A program made the translations under genes and the position numbers. From Tubiluchus corallicola (Eukaryota; Priapulida; Priapulimorpha; Priapulimorphida; Tubiluchidae), in NCBI GenBank assembly GCA_030141605.1, contig JAQGDQ010000284.1:255001-282500 (forward strand): a DNA stretch of 27,500 nucleotides, read 5' to 3'. Under the pieces are notes generated by a model. The model was not told the DNA's origin and did not search any database. It worked only from the letters and a program-made list of their open reading frames with translations. Positions 20,601-27,500 of the stretch are shown here, piece by piece (the first letter of the stretch is position 1; every line of letters starts with the position of its first letter).

Positions 20601-23600
20601 GGCAGTCACGCTGTATAAAACATGTAAATTTAAACTCCCGCGATGACCGTTAGACGCAGCCATTTTCACGACAGGTCATTTGAAATAAGTTTAGATAACA
20701 TTTTGTAAAGTTCGTAGCGCACACATCACTAACTGAGTAAAATTTTAAATTACTGCATCTTGTCAATAAGTTTAAAAATACGTTTTTTTGTTAGTGAGTG
20801 GTGCACCCCGGAGGGTGAGTCAGCGACATTTTATCTATTGGTGAAAACAATTTAAATAATTAAAAAATACTTCAGGTACCCTTTCCCTGTCCTTAACGTC
20901 TCGTAACTTATGCAATTCCAGGCCAGTTTAATCGATATTACTAACTGTATTGATTTACGGAAGTGTAGTAGTGTGACGAGTGGAAGTACTTCAGCACTGC
21001 TTCGAGTACACTTATCATACGCCGCTCTTATAAACTCTCTGTGTTTGTGTAACCTAATGTTACTTTTAGTTGAGTAACATCAAGAGCAGAGGTCCTCAAG
21101 TGTCAACAACCGTTACGTGGACAATGTTTATACACTGAAATGCTGATAAAGCAATATGCGAAGAAGTTTTTGACAAACGGAGTGAGAGGACACTGGTTCG
21201 AACCAACAAGTTGTTTACTTTTTTGTTTTTAAATCAGCTGAAAGCGAAGATATAGTTGAAAATCTGACGCAAATGTTTGTTGTTTACGGCTAAATGACCT
21301 CTAGCCATTGGCTAGTCAAGAAATTACAGCAATTAAAAACTTTTAATAGAGTTAACTGCTTGACTGTATAAACTGTAATTGAGTCAGGATTTTAAATACA
21401 TACCTGTATCACAGTAATTGCCAGTCCAGCCTTCTAAGCACACCTTTTCGCCTTGCGGGCCGCACGTCCAATGGCCATACCGGTCATCACGGCCGACGCA
21501 GGACACCGCACACGCCTCGCCGTAGTAGTGCGGATCGCATCGTACGCGGTAAGCGTACGACAAGTGCGCACCGTGCGGGTTGGTCGCTACGTCGTGCCTC
21601 CATTCCTGGTCAACTTGTACGGTCCGAGACGTGGCCAGTCGGAGTATCAAACCGCTTTCCTCTGCAAAATCAAACGCTCACAGTAATTGTTACAGTTTGC
21701 CTAAAATTGGTGACATTCTGACAATGGTGACATTTTGACAATTTAATTATACATCCTGTAAAGCGAGTTTTGTCCGCGGAAGCATGGACAGGTAGATACG
21801 AACAGTTGCACCTGTGCCTCAAGGCCTGATTAAAGGTGATAGGCTTTGTTGAGCGGTAAAAGTATGTTTCCGATACAACTCTGCTTTTCTGCTGCTTGGC
21901 GCTGCTACTAACTTCCTAAACACGCGCACACGCGGACCGCAAGCAGCATTAAACAATTTTTTACGACTGCGGGCATCAGTTGCGCATATGGGGCTAGTTT
22001 CTCGGTGGGATGCAAAGCTGTTTCTTCATAAACTTTGTCCTGTACAAAGATATGCCTGTTGACTCAAATGCGCGTACTGTACACCTGGCCCTGTCACACG
22101 AGCTATACCTGTTGACAGCAGGTACCAAGAGCCCGTAGAACGCCTCCACACTTTATTTTTGAAATATCTCGATGATAAGTCGAATAATATTACGGTAAAT
22201 TAAACGAGACCTTCGACCTTGCGTCTTATTGCTGTAAGGTTGCAGATTTTCAATAGTCCGGATTTCGCTTCTAACCACCATTTGTGCCACCTTAACAAGA
22301 CAAGCTTTCAAGGTGTCATACAGCAACTCTTTTATTTGGTTATTTTGACTTCATCAACGTTTTTTTTACCTATACTGTTTCTTTTTGTTTCGATAATATT
22401 GTATGTTGATGTATTGTATATGTATTGCTGGAGTGAAATAAATTGATTGATTGATTGATTGATAAACTGTATTCTTTTGTGCTTGTCAAACTAATAATTT
22501 CTAAATTTTTATGACAAAACTTTAAAAAAGTTTAAAAACACTTTATAGCAACGAGAACTCATTTATTTCCGACGTAGTTTATACAGCATAAAGTTTACTA
22601 TTTTTTAATACAAAGTCAGTTCAAGGTTTTCTGTTTAGGTATTCTACTGCATGCCTGCTGTCCACCAACACTATGATTTTTGCGTTTGTCAGCGACCAAA
22701 CTTAAAACATTAGTGATGCACCTGTCCCGCTGTAGCTGCTGCTCTATATAAACAGTAGCAATATCACGAGACCGCTGCCGCTGGTACAACAATAACATAG
22801 CAATGAATACATTCAACAAACCCTAGCTTCCTCTGCTAGCTAGTAATAATAGAGTTCACCACATTCTCAGACGAGTTTCCCATGGAGAGAACTCACAAGA
22901 ATAGAACCAAGACAAAAGCCCGGCTTGCGTACGATCTCCAACAGGACAGAGACCTCGGCAAGGATTTTTAAACGGAGACTCTAATTTCAGGAAGAACGCT
23001 CAAGTTTTCTCCCACATAACCCAAAACTATCCCTAATCAGGAACAGCAAAGTTCCTGTTTGCTTACGGCGCTCCTTTTATGAAAATTCTCAAATTTCTTA
23101 CTTCTGAAAACTTTCACCAATTAAAATCCAAAAGCAGCGTGAAGTATAAAGAGCAAATCGGTCAAACGGGCGCAACAGCGATATTCTTGTCAACTGTTAT
23201 TGTAGCAATAACGCGTTCTTTCAACAGTTTTGCACTAATTTAAGCCGAACTAAGAAGAGAACGCGGGAGAGAATGCAAAACAAGAAACATAATACATTGA
23301 CTAAGAAACACGTGAATGCCAACCACTACAGGACCCGGAAACATGGAAATCATGAATGAACGCGACATAGATGATTGTACAGCACGAACAAACGTAAAAA
23401 ATATAAACACGCGAGAGAAAAATATAAACATTTCACCTACCAGAAGATTGTTGATGACGTGCTTCCATGATTAGCGAAAACGTGCCCTGCAAAAACAAAA
23501 CACGTCATTTAAACAAACAAATAATCATATACGCCACTTATGTCCAAAAAATGGGAACCTTGCGTCCTGAGAAACGCGCAGCAGAGTTCGCGGAAACGAA

Positions 23601-26570
23601 GCGAAAGTTCTACAGCTATAAATGTGAACTGAGTAAAGCAGTTTTGCAGAAATATGGCTCAAGGTATATTCAACTAAAGGATTTCACGGGTTTTGGACAT
23701 TGCCCACACCATGCGATCCAGACACTTATGCAAATGCATTGTTAAGAAATAATAGTCTTTCTATCTTTTATATCACCCCATATATGAGCTTCATTAATTA
23801 TTGGCTTCATTCCGTTCTGAAGCATTAGATGTTTTTCTTAATCACGCGATTCAACTCATAAATTTCAGTTTATTTTCATTACTTTTTTTACTTTCACAGG
23901 GGGTGGGACAATCTAACAAGTCTTGCTTTTTGATTGCCCGCAACGCATTTACATTTATACATAGGCAAACATAGGGTGAGACTTTTCTTGTACAGAAACA
24001 GTAAAAAAATAATCATATTAAGTCCCTTTCACTACATTTTCGTACACAAAATTATTATAAATTTCTTTGAGGTACAAATGAATTATTACTTACAAGCCTG
24101 TTGGACATGTATTTCACAGAAAAGATTCTGCTTAAATTTAACGATATTAAATAGCGGCTTACCGTCACAGTAGTATCGGTTACGCTCAATAATGATTCAG
24201 TATCATAATGCCACTACGGTGATACGGCTTTTATTAAAGCAGGCAGCTAGATTTTATAATGTGACAACATATGGCATATCGTAAATAAATTAAGTTAAAT
24301 AGTTCAGCTACTAATACAATTATGGTACGTTAGATTAGCCCCGGCTTTACAAGACAAAACGGCAGACGCGTTTTTCTAGTTACAGATGCTTTGAAATGTG
24401 CTTATTCATATTATTCCAAATCCATAATTGTTGATTTGTGAAGTCAGTGTTGGTATTAAACGAATTTCAGACACTAAACTGATTTTAAAGCAAAAATGAC
24501 AAATACCCCAGTCTGAAAATGTACCGCTTCCTTAAATAGGCAAAATGTGGCCGGGCGCATTAATTTAAAGTAAACAGAGGGGTGCATTCCAGGCAAATAA
24601 ACTGATATCTTTGCGAGAAAGTGTCTAAGACAGATGTTATGAGCAAGTATAAAAACAGCTATAACTACATAGAGTAACTCACGGATGAAACTAAATCTTA
24701 ACTGCATATGAGACGGCACGAGAGAGTAGCGTATGCACTGCGTGGGCGGGGGTCCAGTGGGGATTAAAAAACGCGCAGGGAGATATCAAGTGACGCAATG
24801 CTGTACCTCAGCGTGCCCCGAGCACACGTGTGAGACAGGCTCCGAATTTGACACCAACCCAAGGCTTACTGACTTACTATAACGCCTGTTCGTCTGCCAG
24901 GCCAAAACGTAAAACCCAATTACGGACGCGAGGATTAAAAAGTTTGGCAAGATTTCAATGCGTCTTTGTTGAAGACGATCCAAACCGGAAGACGTCGCTA
25001 GCCGCCTCGAAAATCGATAGTCGAGAAGAGGGTTTGAACGAGGCTTTATGTTTCGCGCATCATATGTGAACAACATTCTTGCGTAATACTGCATCATTCT
25101 AAACAATTGTCTGTAACTTATTAATAAATCTGTGTTCACAAAAGTGCTTTAATAATTATTCATAAAGAAATTACAATTAAAATTTTTAGTAACGAAAATT
25201 TTTACTTTTTAGAATTTACACAGACAGATGATAATAACAAAAACTGAGTTACGTCGCTTTACGATTCATTATTAGTTTCATATGTTCTAGTACGAAAGGT
25301 GTATCGTACTCGGTATTTATTTAGTACCACACACACGTTTTTAAACCATACATAATATTATTTTTAAAACCTCTTTTTCTGATTTATTCACCTGCATTCA
25401 ATAATATTTCTCGACTGATTTAAAACACAAACACCGCCACATGCTAATTTAACGCAAAACTAGCCAGATTTCCTTTAACTCGTTAACGCGTAACAGCTAA
25501 AGCGTTTTTTAAAGTTTAAATTTAGTTTTTACAACTGCGTTTTATCTGTAGAAAAATTTCGCAATATTTACATTAAACAGACGGATAAACACAAATGATT
25601 TAATGGAAATATATGGAAGAAATATAATGCTTTAACTAGCGTACAGTAGAGTTGCTTTTTAAAATGCATAAATGTGTGAAGGAAGGAACATTTTATAGTC
25701 AAACGTGCAAGTAGACACTGTCCACAATGTACAGTGATATTATAACTACTTTTTCATAATTTCCAGTAACCTACAGTTCGGCACCATATTACCAATGAGA
25801 GATAAAAAGAAACCTGCAGTTTGCTTCGCTTGTACAGTTATCTAAAGCACTTCAACTCCTATCTCAAATGTTTCGTAAGAAGTTCGTTAAAGATTACTCA
25901 CCGGCCAAGAAAAGGTAAACGGTAACGTCACAGGGTTCGAGTACGTATCCGTATCCGTAATATTAAATGAATTTTCACCTAACACTGGCGTTTCCGCACT
26001 GCCAAACGTACACCTTGGATTTGCACTGATATTTTTTTCATAATGATTCAAACACACACGAAACTTGGTCCGACACGATTCCGAGCACAAAGCACCGTTT
26101 CCCGTCCGTACACAACACGATGAATCATTACGTAATCCCAACACATTGCTGAACGATATCAATTTGAGTTCAAACACTCCAGAACTTTGTACCTGAAATC
26201 GAGTATAAAAATCTGAATTAATGTGTTCAAAAATTATTCACAGTTTAACAAGTTAAATTCTGAAATAAAGATTTTGAATTACTTCTCAAACGGTGAAAAC
26301 TTTCTCTACGTAAAAACGTAAACTAACACGTTGCAAACTCATCGAAAACTAACCGACAGTTCTGCACAAAATTGTACAATTATTTTACTTATCGGTTTAC
26401 AAGACAAATTAGATCGAAAATACAGCAGACTACGCAATAAAAATCTACAGACTTCTTAAGAAAATTGCAAATACATTTTCCATACTTACTTGTGTAAAAC
26501 ATATCAAAATCAACGTCGAATAAATCCACTTAACTCCACATATCCGCGGAGAGCACATTTTGCAAAACAT
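13981..26570 (-). CDS. Delta: Delta-class Notch ligand, complete gene, nine coding exons, 791 aa
   Basis: Single-pass membrane ligand that activates Notch on neighbouring cells. Coding exons: 26490-26570, 25902-26192, 23441-23486, 21404-21661, 19635-19695, 17445-17745, 16560-16776, 15293-16271 and 13981-14122. Their sum is 2376 nt, exactly 792 codons with the stop, and every intron is GT-AG. Order in the protein: signal peptide (1-27), MNNL (about 30-139), DSL (181-223), nine EGF repeats (228-256, 259-287, 294-327, 334-365, 373-404, 411-442, 449-480, 487-518, 525-556), a Ser/Pro/acidic stalk, transmembrane helix (about 605-629), a stop-transfer run of five arginines, and a 161-residue tail ending ATEV. 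Nine EGF repeats and no Jagged-type cysteine-rich domain identify Delta rather than Serrate/Jagged. EGF 1-2 are the short atypical pair usual in Delta. Intron phases are 0,0,1,1,2,0,1,2. No frameshift or internal stop was seen. The splice model is inferred from sequence; domain identities are very secure. Confidence 0.97.
14186..14229 (+). repeat. CAG/CAC/CAA tract complementary to the neighbouring triplet repeat
   Basis: CAACAGCAGCAGCAACACC then (ACC)n and (AAC)n on plus. In the Delta transcript this reads GTT/GGT/GCT and is complementary to parts of the CAG/CAA tract at 14393-14710; for example GTTGCTGCTGCTG occurs at 14518. It sits about 60 nt above the exon 9 acceptor. Confidence 0.85.
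14307..14312 (-). terminator. Possible intronic poly(A) signal in the last Delta intron
   Basis: An exact AATAAA on the transcribed strand, 185 nt before the exon 9 acceptor. It would give a 3' end for transcripts that keep intron 8, which stop one codon after the exon 8 donor. A single hexamer in AT-rich DNA can be chance. Confidence 0.25.
14393..14710 (-). repeat. CAG/CAA-rich trinucleotide tract in the last Delta intron
   Basis: About 318 bp of TGC/TGT/TTG triplets on plus, reading CAG/CAA on the Delta transcript strand, with interruptions (TAG, TAT, TAC, GGT) and internally repeated blocks such as GTTGCTGCTGCTGCTGTTG at 14518 and again near 14635. It is not an exon: in the Gln frame it meets TAG and TAA several times. 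The plus-strand poly-Val/Ala frame is a shadow of the repeat. It lies between exon 8 and exon 9. Confidence 0.9.
15293..16271 (-). CDS. Delta: Delta exon 8: EGF repeats 6-9, transmembrane helix, most of the cytoplasmic tail
   Basis: Encodes residues 420-744. EGF7, 8 and 9 are full calcium-binding repeats (NVDEC, NVDDC, NVNEC with CIDxVN-type loops). A 47-residue Ser/Pro/Glu stalk follows, then the helix [25 protein letters not shown] and CRRRRRK. The tail is rich in Lys, Asn and Gln. Overlapping NxxN motifs at 647-650 (NKQN), 650-653 (NQQN) and 653-656 (NSMN) match the short motif by which Neuralized binds Drosophila ligands. Many lysines (636, 644, 645, 648 and others) are candidate ubiquitin sites for ligand endocytosis. 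The donor is GACGACAG|gtaggt. Reading through it gives Arg then TAG, so the open frame looks as if it ends here, but the real C-terminus lies in exon 9. Confidence 0.95.
16560..16776 (-). CDS. Delta: Delta exon 7: EGF repeats 4 (end), 5 and 6 (start)
   Basis: Encodes residues 347-418, [10 protein letters not shown] through ECESSPCSN, plus the first base of Gly419. The acceptor is gattgcag|GACATT and the donor CCAATG|gtaaat. EGF4 ends at Cys365, EGF5 spans Cys373-Cys404 and EGF6 begins at Cys411 with the calcium-binding type lead EINEC. EGF5 starts TDASTSC, without a clear calcium consensus. The following intron is only 288 nt. Confidence 0.96.
16777..17444 (-). other. Delta intron 6
   Basis: 668 nt, GTGAGT..TTGCAG, phase 0. 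AT-rich; nothing recognised. Confidence 0.85.
17445..17745 (-). CDS. Delta: Delta exon 6: EGF repeats 1 (end), 2, 3 and 4 (start)
   Basis: Encodes residues 247-346. [13 protein letters not shown] closes EGF1. EGF2 is the short [12 protein letters not shown] type ending GWGGLFC. EGF3 begins [19 protein letters not shown], one of the most conserved stretches of all Delta proteins. EGF4 starts at Cys334 and is cut after NGGTCN. The acceptor is tttcctcag|GTGCAA and the donor TGTAAC|gtgagt (phase 0). The 301-nt exon is strongly GC-rich. A long antisense frame here is a shadow of this exon. Confidence 0.97.
17746..19634 (-). other. Delta intron 5
   Basis: 1889 nt, phase 2. It contains the (ACT)n retroposon tail at 18435-18489, and otherwise no gene, RNA or recognised repeat. 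Conserved enhancers would not be detectable here. Confidence 0.8.
18435..18489 (+). repeat. Retroposon-like 3' tail with (ACT)n, copy 2, in Delta intron 5
   Basis: TTTAAAATGGCAAATAAAGA then (ACT)n with one CCACT interruption. This is the same 3' end as the copy at 3661-3700 and is antisense to Delta. Confidence 0.55.
19635..19695 (-). CDS. Delta: Delta exon 5: start of EGF repeat 1
   Basis: A 61-nt exon encoding [19 protein letters not shown] (227-245) with split codons on both sides (Ala226 and Arg246). The acceptor is atttttcag|CATACT and the donor TGCAG|gtaatt. It carries the first four cysteines of the atypical first EGF repeat, which is completed by exon 6. With repeat 2 this forms the DOS-type pair that follows the DSL domain in Delta ligands. 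The exon is too short to stand out as an ORF, but the splice frame is exact. Confidence 0.95.
19696..21403 (-). other. Delta intron 4
   Basis: 1708 nt, phase 1. AT-rich; no repeat or nested gene recognised. An isolated GGTTCGAACC at 21195-21204 resembles a tRNA B box but lacks the rest of a tRNA. Confidence 0.8.
21404..21661 (-). CDS. Delta: Delta exon 4: DSL domain
   Basis: Encodes residues 141-225. [20 protein letters not shown] finishes the N-terminal region. Residues 181-223 then form the DSL domain with cysteines at 181, 190, 194, 206, 214 and 223, i.e. spacing Cx8Cx3Cx11Cx7Cx8C, the canonical pattern. Motifs YYGEAC, FGH-type YGHWTC and GEKVC-EGW are present, and these face Notch in known Delta/Jagged structures. 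The acceptor is ttttgcag|AGGAAA and the donor ATACAG|gtatgt, phases 1 and 1. The exon is GC-rich against AT-rich introns. Confidence 0.97.
21662..23440 (-). other. Delta intron 3
   Basis: 1779 nt, phase 1. It contains the (ATTG)n-tailed retroposon 3' end at about 22195-22465. Nothing else recognised. Confidence 0.8.
22195..22465 (+). mobile_element. Possible non-LTR retroposon 3' end with (ATTG)n tail, in Delta intron 3
   Basis: T-rich sequence ends GGAGTGAAATAAATTGATTG with five ATTG units (about 22442-22463). An AATAAA followed by a tetranucleotide tail is typical of CR1/L2-like 3' ends. A 75-codon plus-strand frame is hydrophobic and has no recognisable domain. The left border is unknown. 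Confidence 0.4.
23441..23486 (-). CDS. Delta: Delta exon 3: 46-nt microexon completing the MNNL domain
   Basis: Very short exon encoding [15 protein letters not shown] plus the first base of Glu140. The acceptor is tgtttttgcag|GGC and the donor is TCTG|gtaggt. GTFSLI-EA directly after FSWP is a signature of Delta proteins and keeps the frame. Without this exon, exon 2 (ending phase 0) could not be joined in frame to exon 4, which starts in phase 1. The exon is too small for ordinary ORF calling and was found by searching intron 2 for the expected peptide. Confidence 0.93.
23905..24082 (+). repeat. Dispersed repeat B, copy 2, inside Delta intron 2
   Basis: Same-orientation partner of 10871-11051, more strongly conserved in its first 55 bp than later. 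It is inserted in Delta intron 2, antisense to the gene. Confidence 0.75.
24780..25075. other. CpG-rich island within Delta intron 2
   Basis: About 300 bp with many CpGs, notably ACGGACGCGAGG, GACGTCGCTAGCCGCCTCGA and TTTCGCGC, clearly richer than the surrounding intron. Open frames of 79 codons (plus) and 117 codons (minus) overlap it, but neither shows a known domain or has splice sites compatible with the Delta frame. Short inverted repeats (CGTCTTTGTTGAAGACG, CTCGA..TCGAG) occur. It could be an enhancer, an alternative promoter or a foreign fragment. I cannot tell which. Confidence 0.45.
25902..26192 (-). CDS. Delta: Delta exon 2: MNNL (Notch-ligand N-terminal) domain
   Basis: Encodes residues 28-124 (97 codons, phase 0 at both ends). 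It begins [16 protein letters not shown] after the acceptor cag|GTACAA and ends LPFTFSWP before the donor gtgagt. The pattern is that of the MNNL/C2-like module of Delta proteins: SGVFELKL strand, a CC pair, [17 protein letters not shown] and a TPVLG turn. This module sits at the tip of the ligand, contacts Notch EGF11-12 and can touch membrane lipid in family members of known structure. The exon is separated from exon 3 by the gene's largest intron (2415 nt). Confidence 0.95.
26490..26570 (-). CDS. Delta: Delta exon 1: signal peptide
   Basis: Encodes residues 1-27, starting [12 protein letters not shown] and ending in the hydrophobic core [12 protein letters not shown], a typical secretory signal. 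The start is fixed because TAA lies in frame directly before the ATG, so no longer N-terminus is possible within this exon. The context of Met1 is poor (T at -3, T at +4). Met5 has A at -3, so leaky scanning to Met5 is possible and would still leave the hydrophobic segment. The donor is CAA|gtaagt, phase 0. The next intron is only 297 nt. A 17-codon upstream ORF beginning at an ATG inside the GC-rich stretch would be present if transcription starts above about 26653. Confidence 0.92.
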
Positions 26571-26760
26571 TTACAGAGCACAGTTGTATCACTACTACTA
26601 CAGTCCAGCTAAGTGCAGTAGTCGTAAGCAGTAGCAGAGAGGGCGTGGCATCGGCTAGGCTCCGCCCCGTTAACTGTCAGCCAAGTTCTCACTGCAACAG
26701 GCAATAATACAAAGCGTCAATTGTGCGCAGATATACGAGAGTCGGTAAAAAAAGCACACA
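26571..26760 (-). promoter_or_regulatory. Delta 5' UTR and core promoter region
   Basis: Directly upstream of the start codon. The minus strand carries a GC box GGGGCGGAG (26660-26668), a CACCC-like CCACGCCC (26641-26648) and GTGAGAAC (26685-26692), one base from the consensus for Su(H)/CSL, the Notch effector. No TATA box is placed convincingly, so an initiator or GC-box promoter is more likely. The GC-rich patch stands out against AT-rich flanks. The transcription start is not identifiable. Confidence 0.5.
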
Positions 26761-27342
26761 CACACACACAAAATATCGGATCAAGTTTTAATCATGCCAG
26801 GCGTTTGAACTCTAAAGACGTTTATGCAGTAAAACACAGAACGCTAATGAGGTTGCAAGTCGGAAAGAGACTAGAGACTCATTCACAAACGAACGTTCAC
26901 TCGCTCTGCACATGTGCGCGTCCGAGCGCCACCGCATCTAGATGTGAAATGACTTGGAACGGGCGATCGACGCTCACCCTAATGTGCCATTCACGGTCTT
27001 TTCAACTAGAGTAACCCTTCATTGAAGCGATAATTAACTAAACTATTGAAATGAGCTCCGGTTGCCCACCGTGCCACATCTATTTCTGAACGGGAAAATA
27101 ACAGGTTTAACACTTGCCTCAAGGATCTCTTTGAGGGAAAACAATAGAGTGTATCTGTTACAGGACGTGCTGCCTGGGCGTGCGCCTATGTCTGGCCCAT
27201 TTACACCCACTCTGCTAAACGAGTAGGCCCATTTCCCACCTCCAATTTTCATCTAGAATAATCTACACAGATGTGTAGACGGGTTTAAGTACCTACTGAT
27301 CACCTTATGATTTATACTCAGATGACCCAATTTTATTAGATG
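26761..27342. other. Delta 5' flank, no gene seen
   Basis: Opens with a short (CA)n run (26755-26771). Two overlapping-strand frames of 69-97 codons show no known motif and no exon structure. There is a small hairpin at 27117-27137 (CCTCAAGG..TTTGAGG). This is the likely proximal enhancer region of Delta, judged by position only. Confidence 0.4.
27233..27239 (-). promoter_or_regulatory. Su(H)/CSL-type core GTGGGAA
   Basis: TTCCCAC on plus is GTGGGAA on minus, the core bound by CSL, about 660 bp above the Delta start. The preceding base is G rather than the preferred pyrimidine. With the weaker site at 26685-26692 it could serve Notch feedback on Delta, but a 7-mer is weak evidence. Confidence 0.25.
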
Positions 27343-27380
27343 TGGGGAGAGGGAGAGAGAGAGAGAAAGAGAGAGGAAAG

Positions 27381-27436
<56 letters not shown>

Positions 27437-27457
27437 GGAGAAATAAAGAAATAGAGA

Positions 27458-27494
<37 letters not shown>

Positions 27495-27500
27495 GGAGAA
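27343..27500. repeat. (GA)n microsatellite, runs off the window
   Basis: Long purine-only GA tract with AAAG and GGGGAGAAAT interruptions. The unit GA..GAAGGGGAGAA appears twice (27419-27443 and 27479-27500), suggesting tandem growth of a larger unit. It lies about 0.8 kb above the Delta start. Such GA tracts bind GAGA-type factors in some animals. Confidence 0.9.

Larger units (their letters stand above)
23487..25901 (-). other. Delta intron 2
   Basis: 2415 nt, phase 0, the largest intron. It contains repeat B (23905-24082) and the CpG-rich island at 24780-25075. No nested gene supported. Confidence 0.8.

Noticed and set aside
21195-21204. GGTTCGAACC, like a tRNA T-arm/B box
   Set aside because: No A box, acceptor stem or cloverleaf can be drawn on either strand around it; the 10-mer is a palindrome that can occur by chance.

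Overview
The window is AT-rich animal (metazoan) nuclear DNA: a single multi-exon gene with GT-AG introns, many microsatellites, fossil transposons and long non-coding stretches. Its one protein-coding gene is a complete Notch ligand of the Delta class on the minus strand. The protein has nine EGF repeats, no Serrate/Jagged-type cysteine-rich region, and a C-terminal ATEV. This fits a bilaterian invertebrate. The repeat style would suit a lophotrochozoan such as a mollusc, annelid or brachiopod, but the species cannot be fixed from sequence alone.

Layout. Positions 1-13,000 hold no recognisable gene. They contain a 5S rRNA-derived SINE-like element (2285-2770), two copies of a hAT-type MITE in opposite orientation with 8-bp target duplications (4080-4416 and 12115-12440), tails of non-LTR retroposons, an inverted pair of ~240-bp dispersed repeats (5281-5512 and 8935-9178), four tandem duplications of 45-164 bp, and a four-copy palindrome-bearing array (11195-11471). 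Positions 13,040-26,570 are the Delta gene, read right to left. It has nine coding exons that join in perfect frame to 791 residues: signal peptide, MNNL, DSL, nine EGF repeats, one transmembrane helix, and a cytoplasmic tail with NxxN motifs and a PDZ ligand. Two exons are easy to miss: a 46-nt exon 3 at 23441-23486, and a final exon at 13981-14122 that carries the ATEV end. Positions 26,571-27,500 are the 5' flank, with a GC box, Su(H)/CSL-like sites and a GA microsatellite.

The most interesting structure is the last Delta intron. The exon 8 donor itself contains an in-frame stop, so retaining the intron would give a Delta without its PDZ ligand. The same intron holds a 318-bp CAG/CAA-rich tract, a complementary GTT/GCT tract and, between them, an AATAAA. 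This arrangement could control which C-terminus is made.
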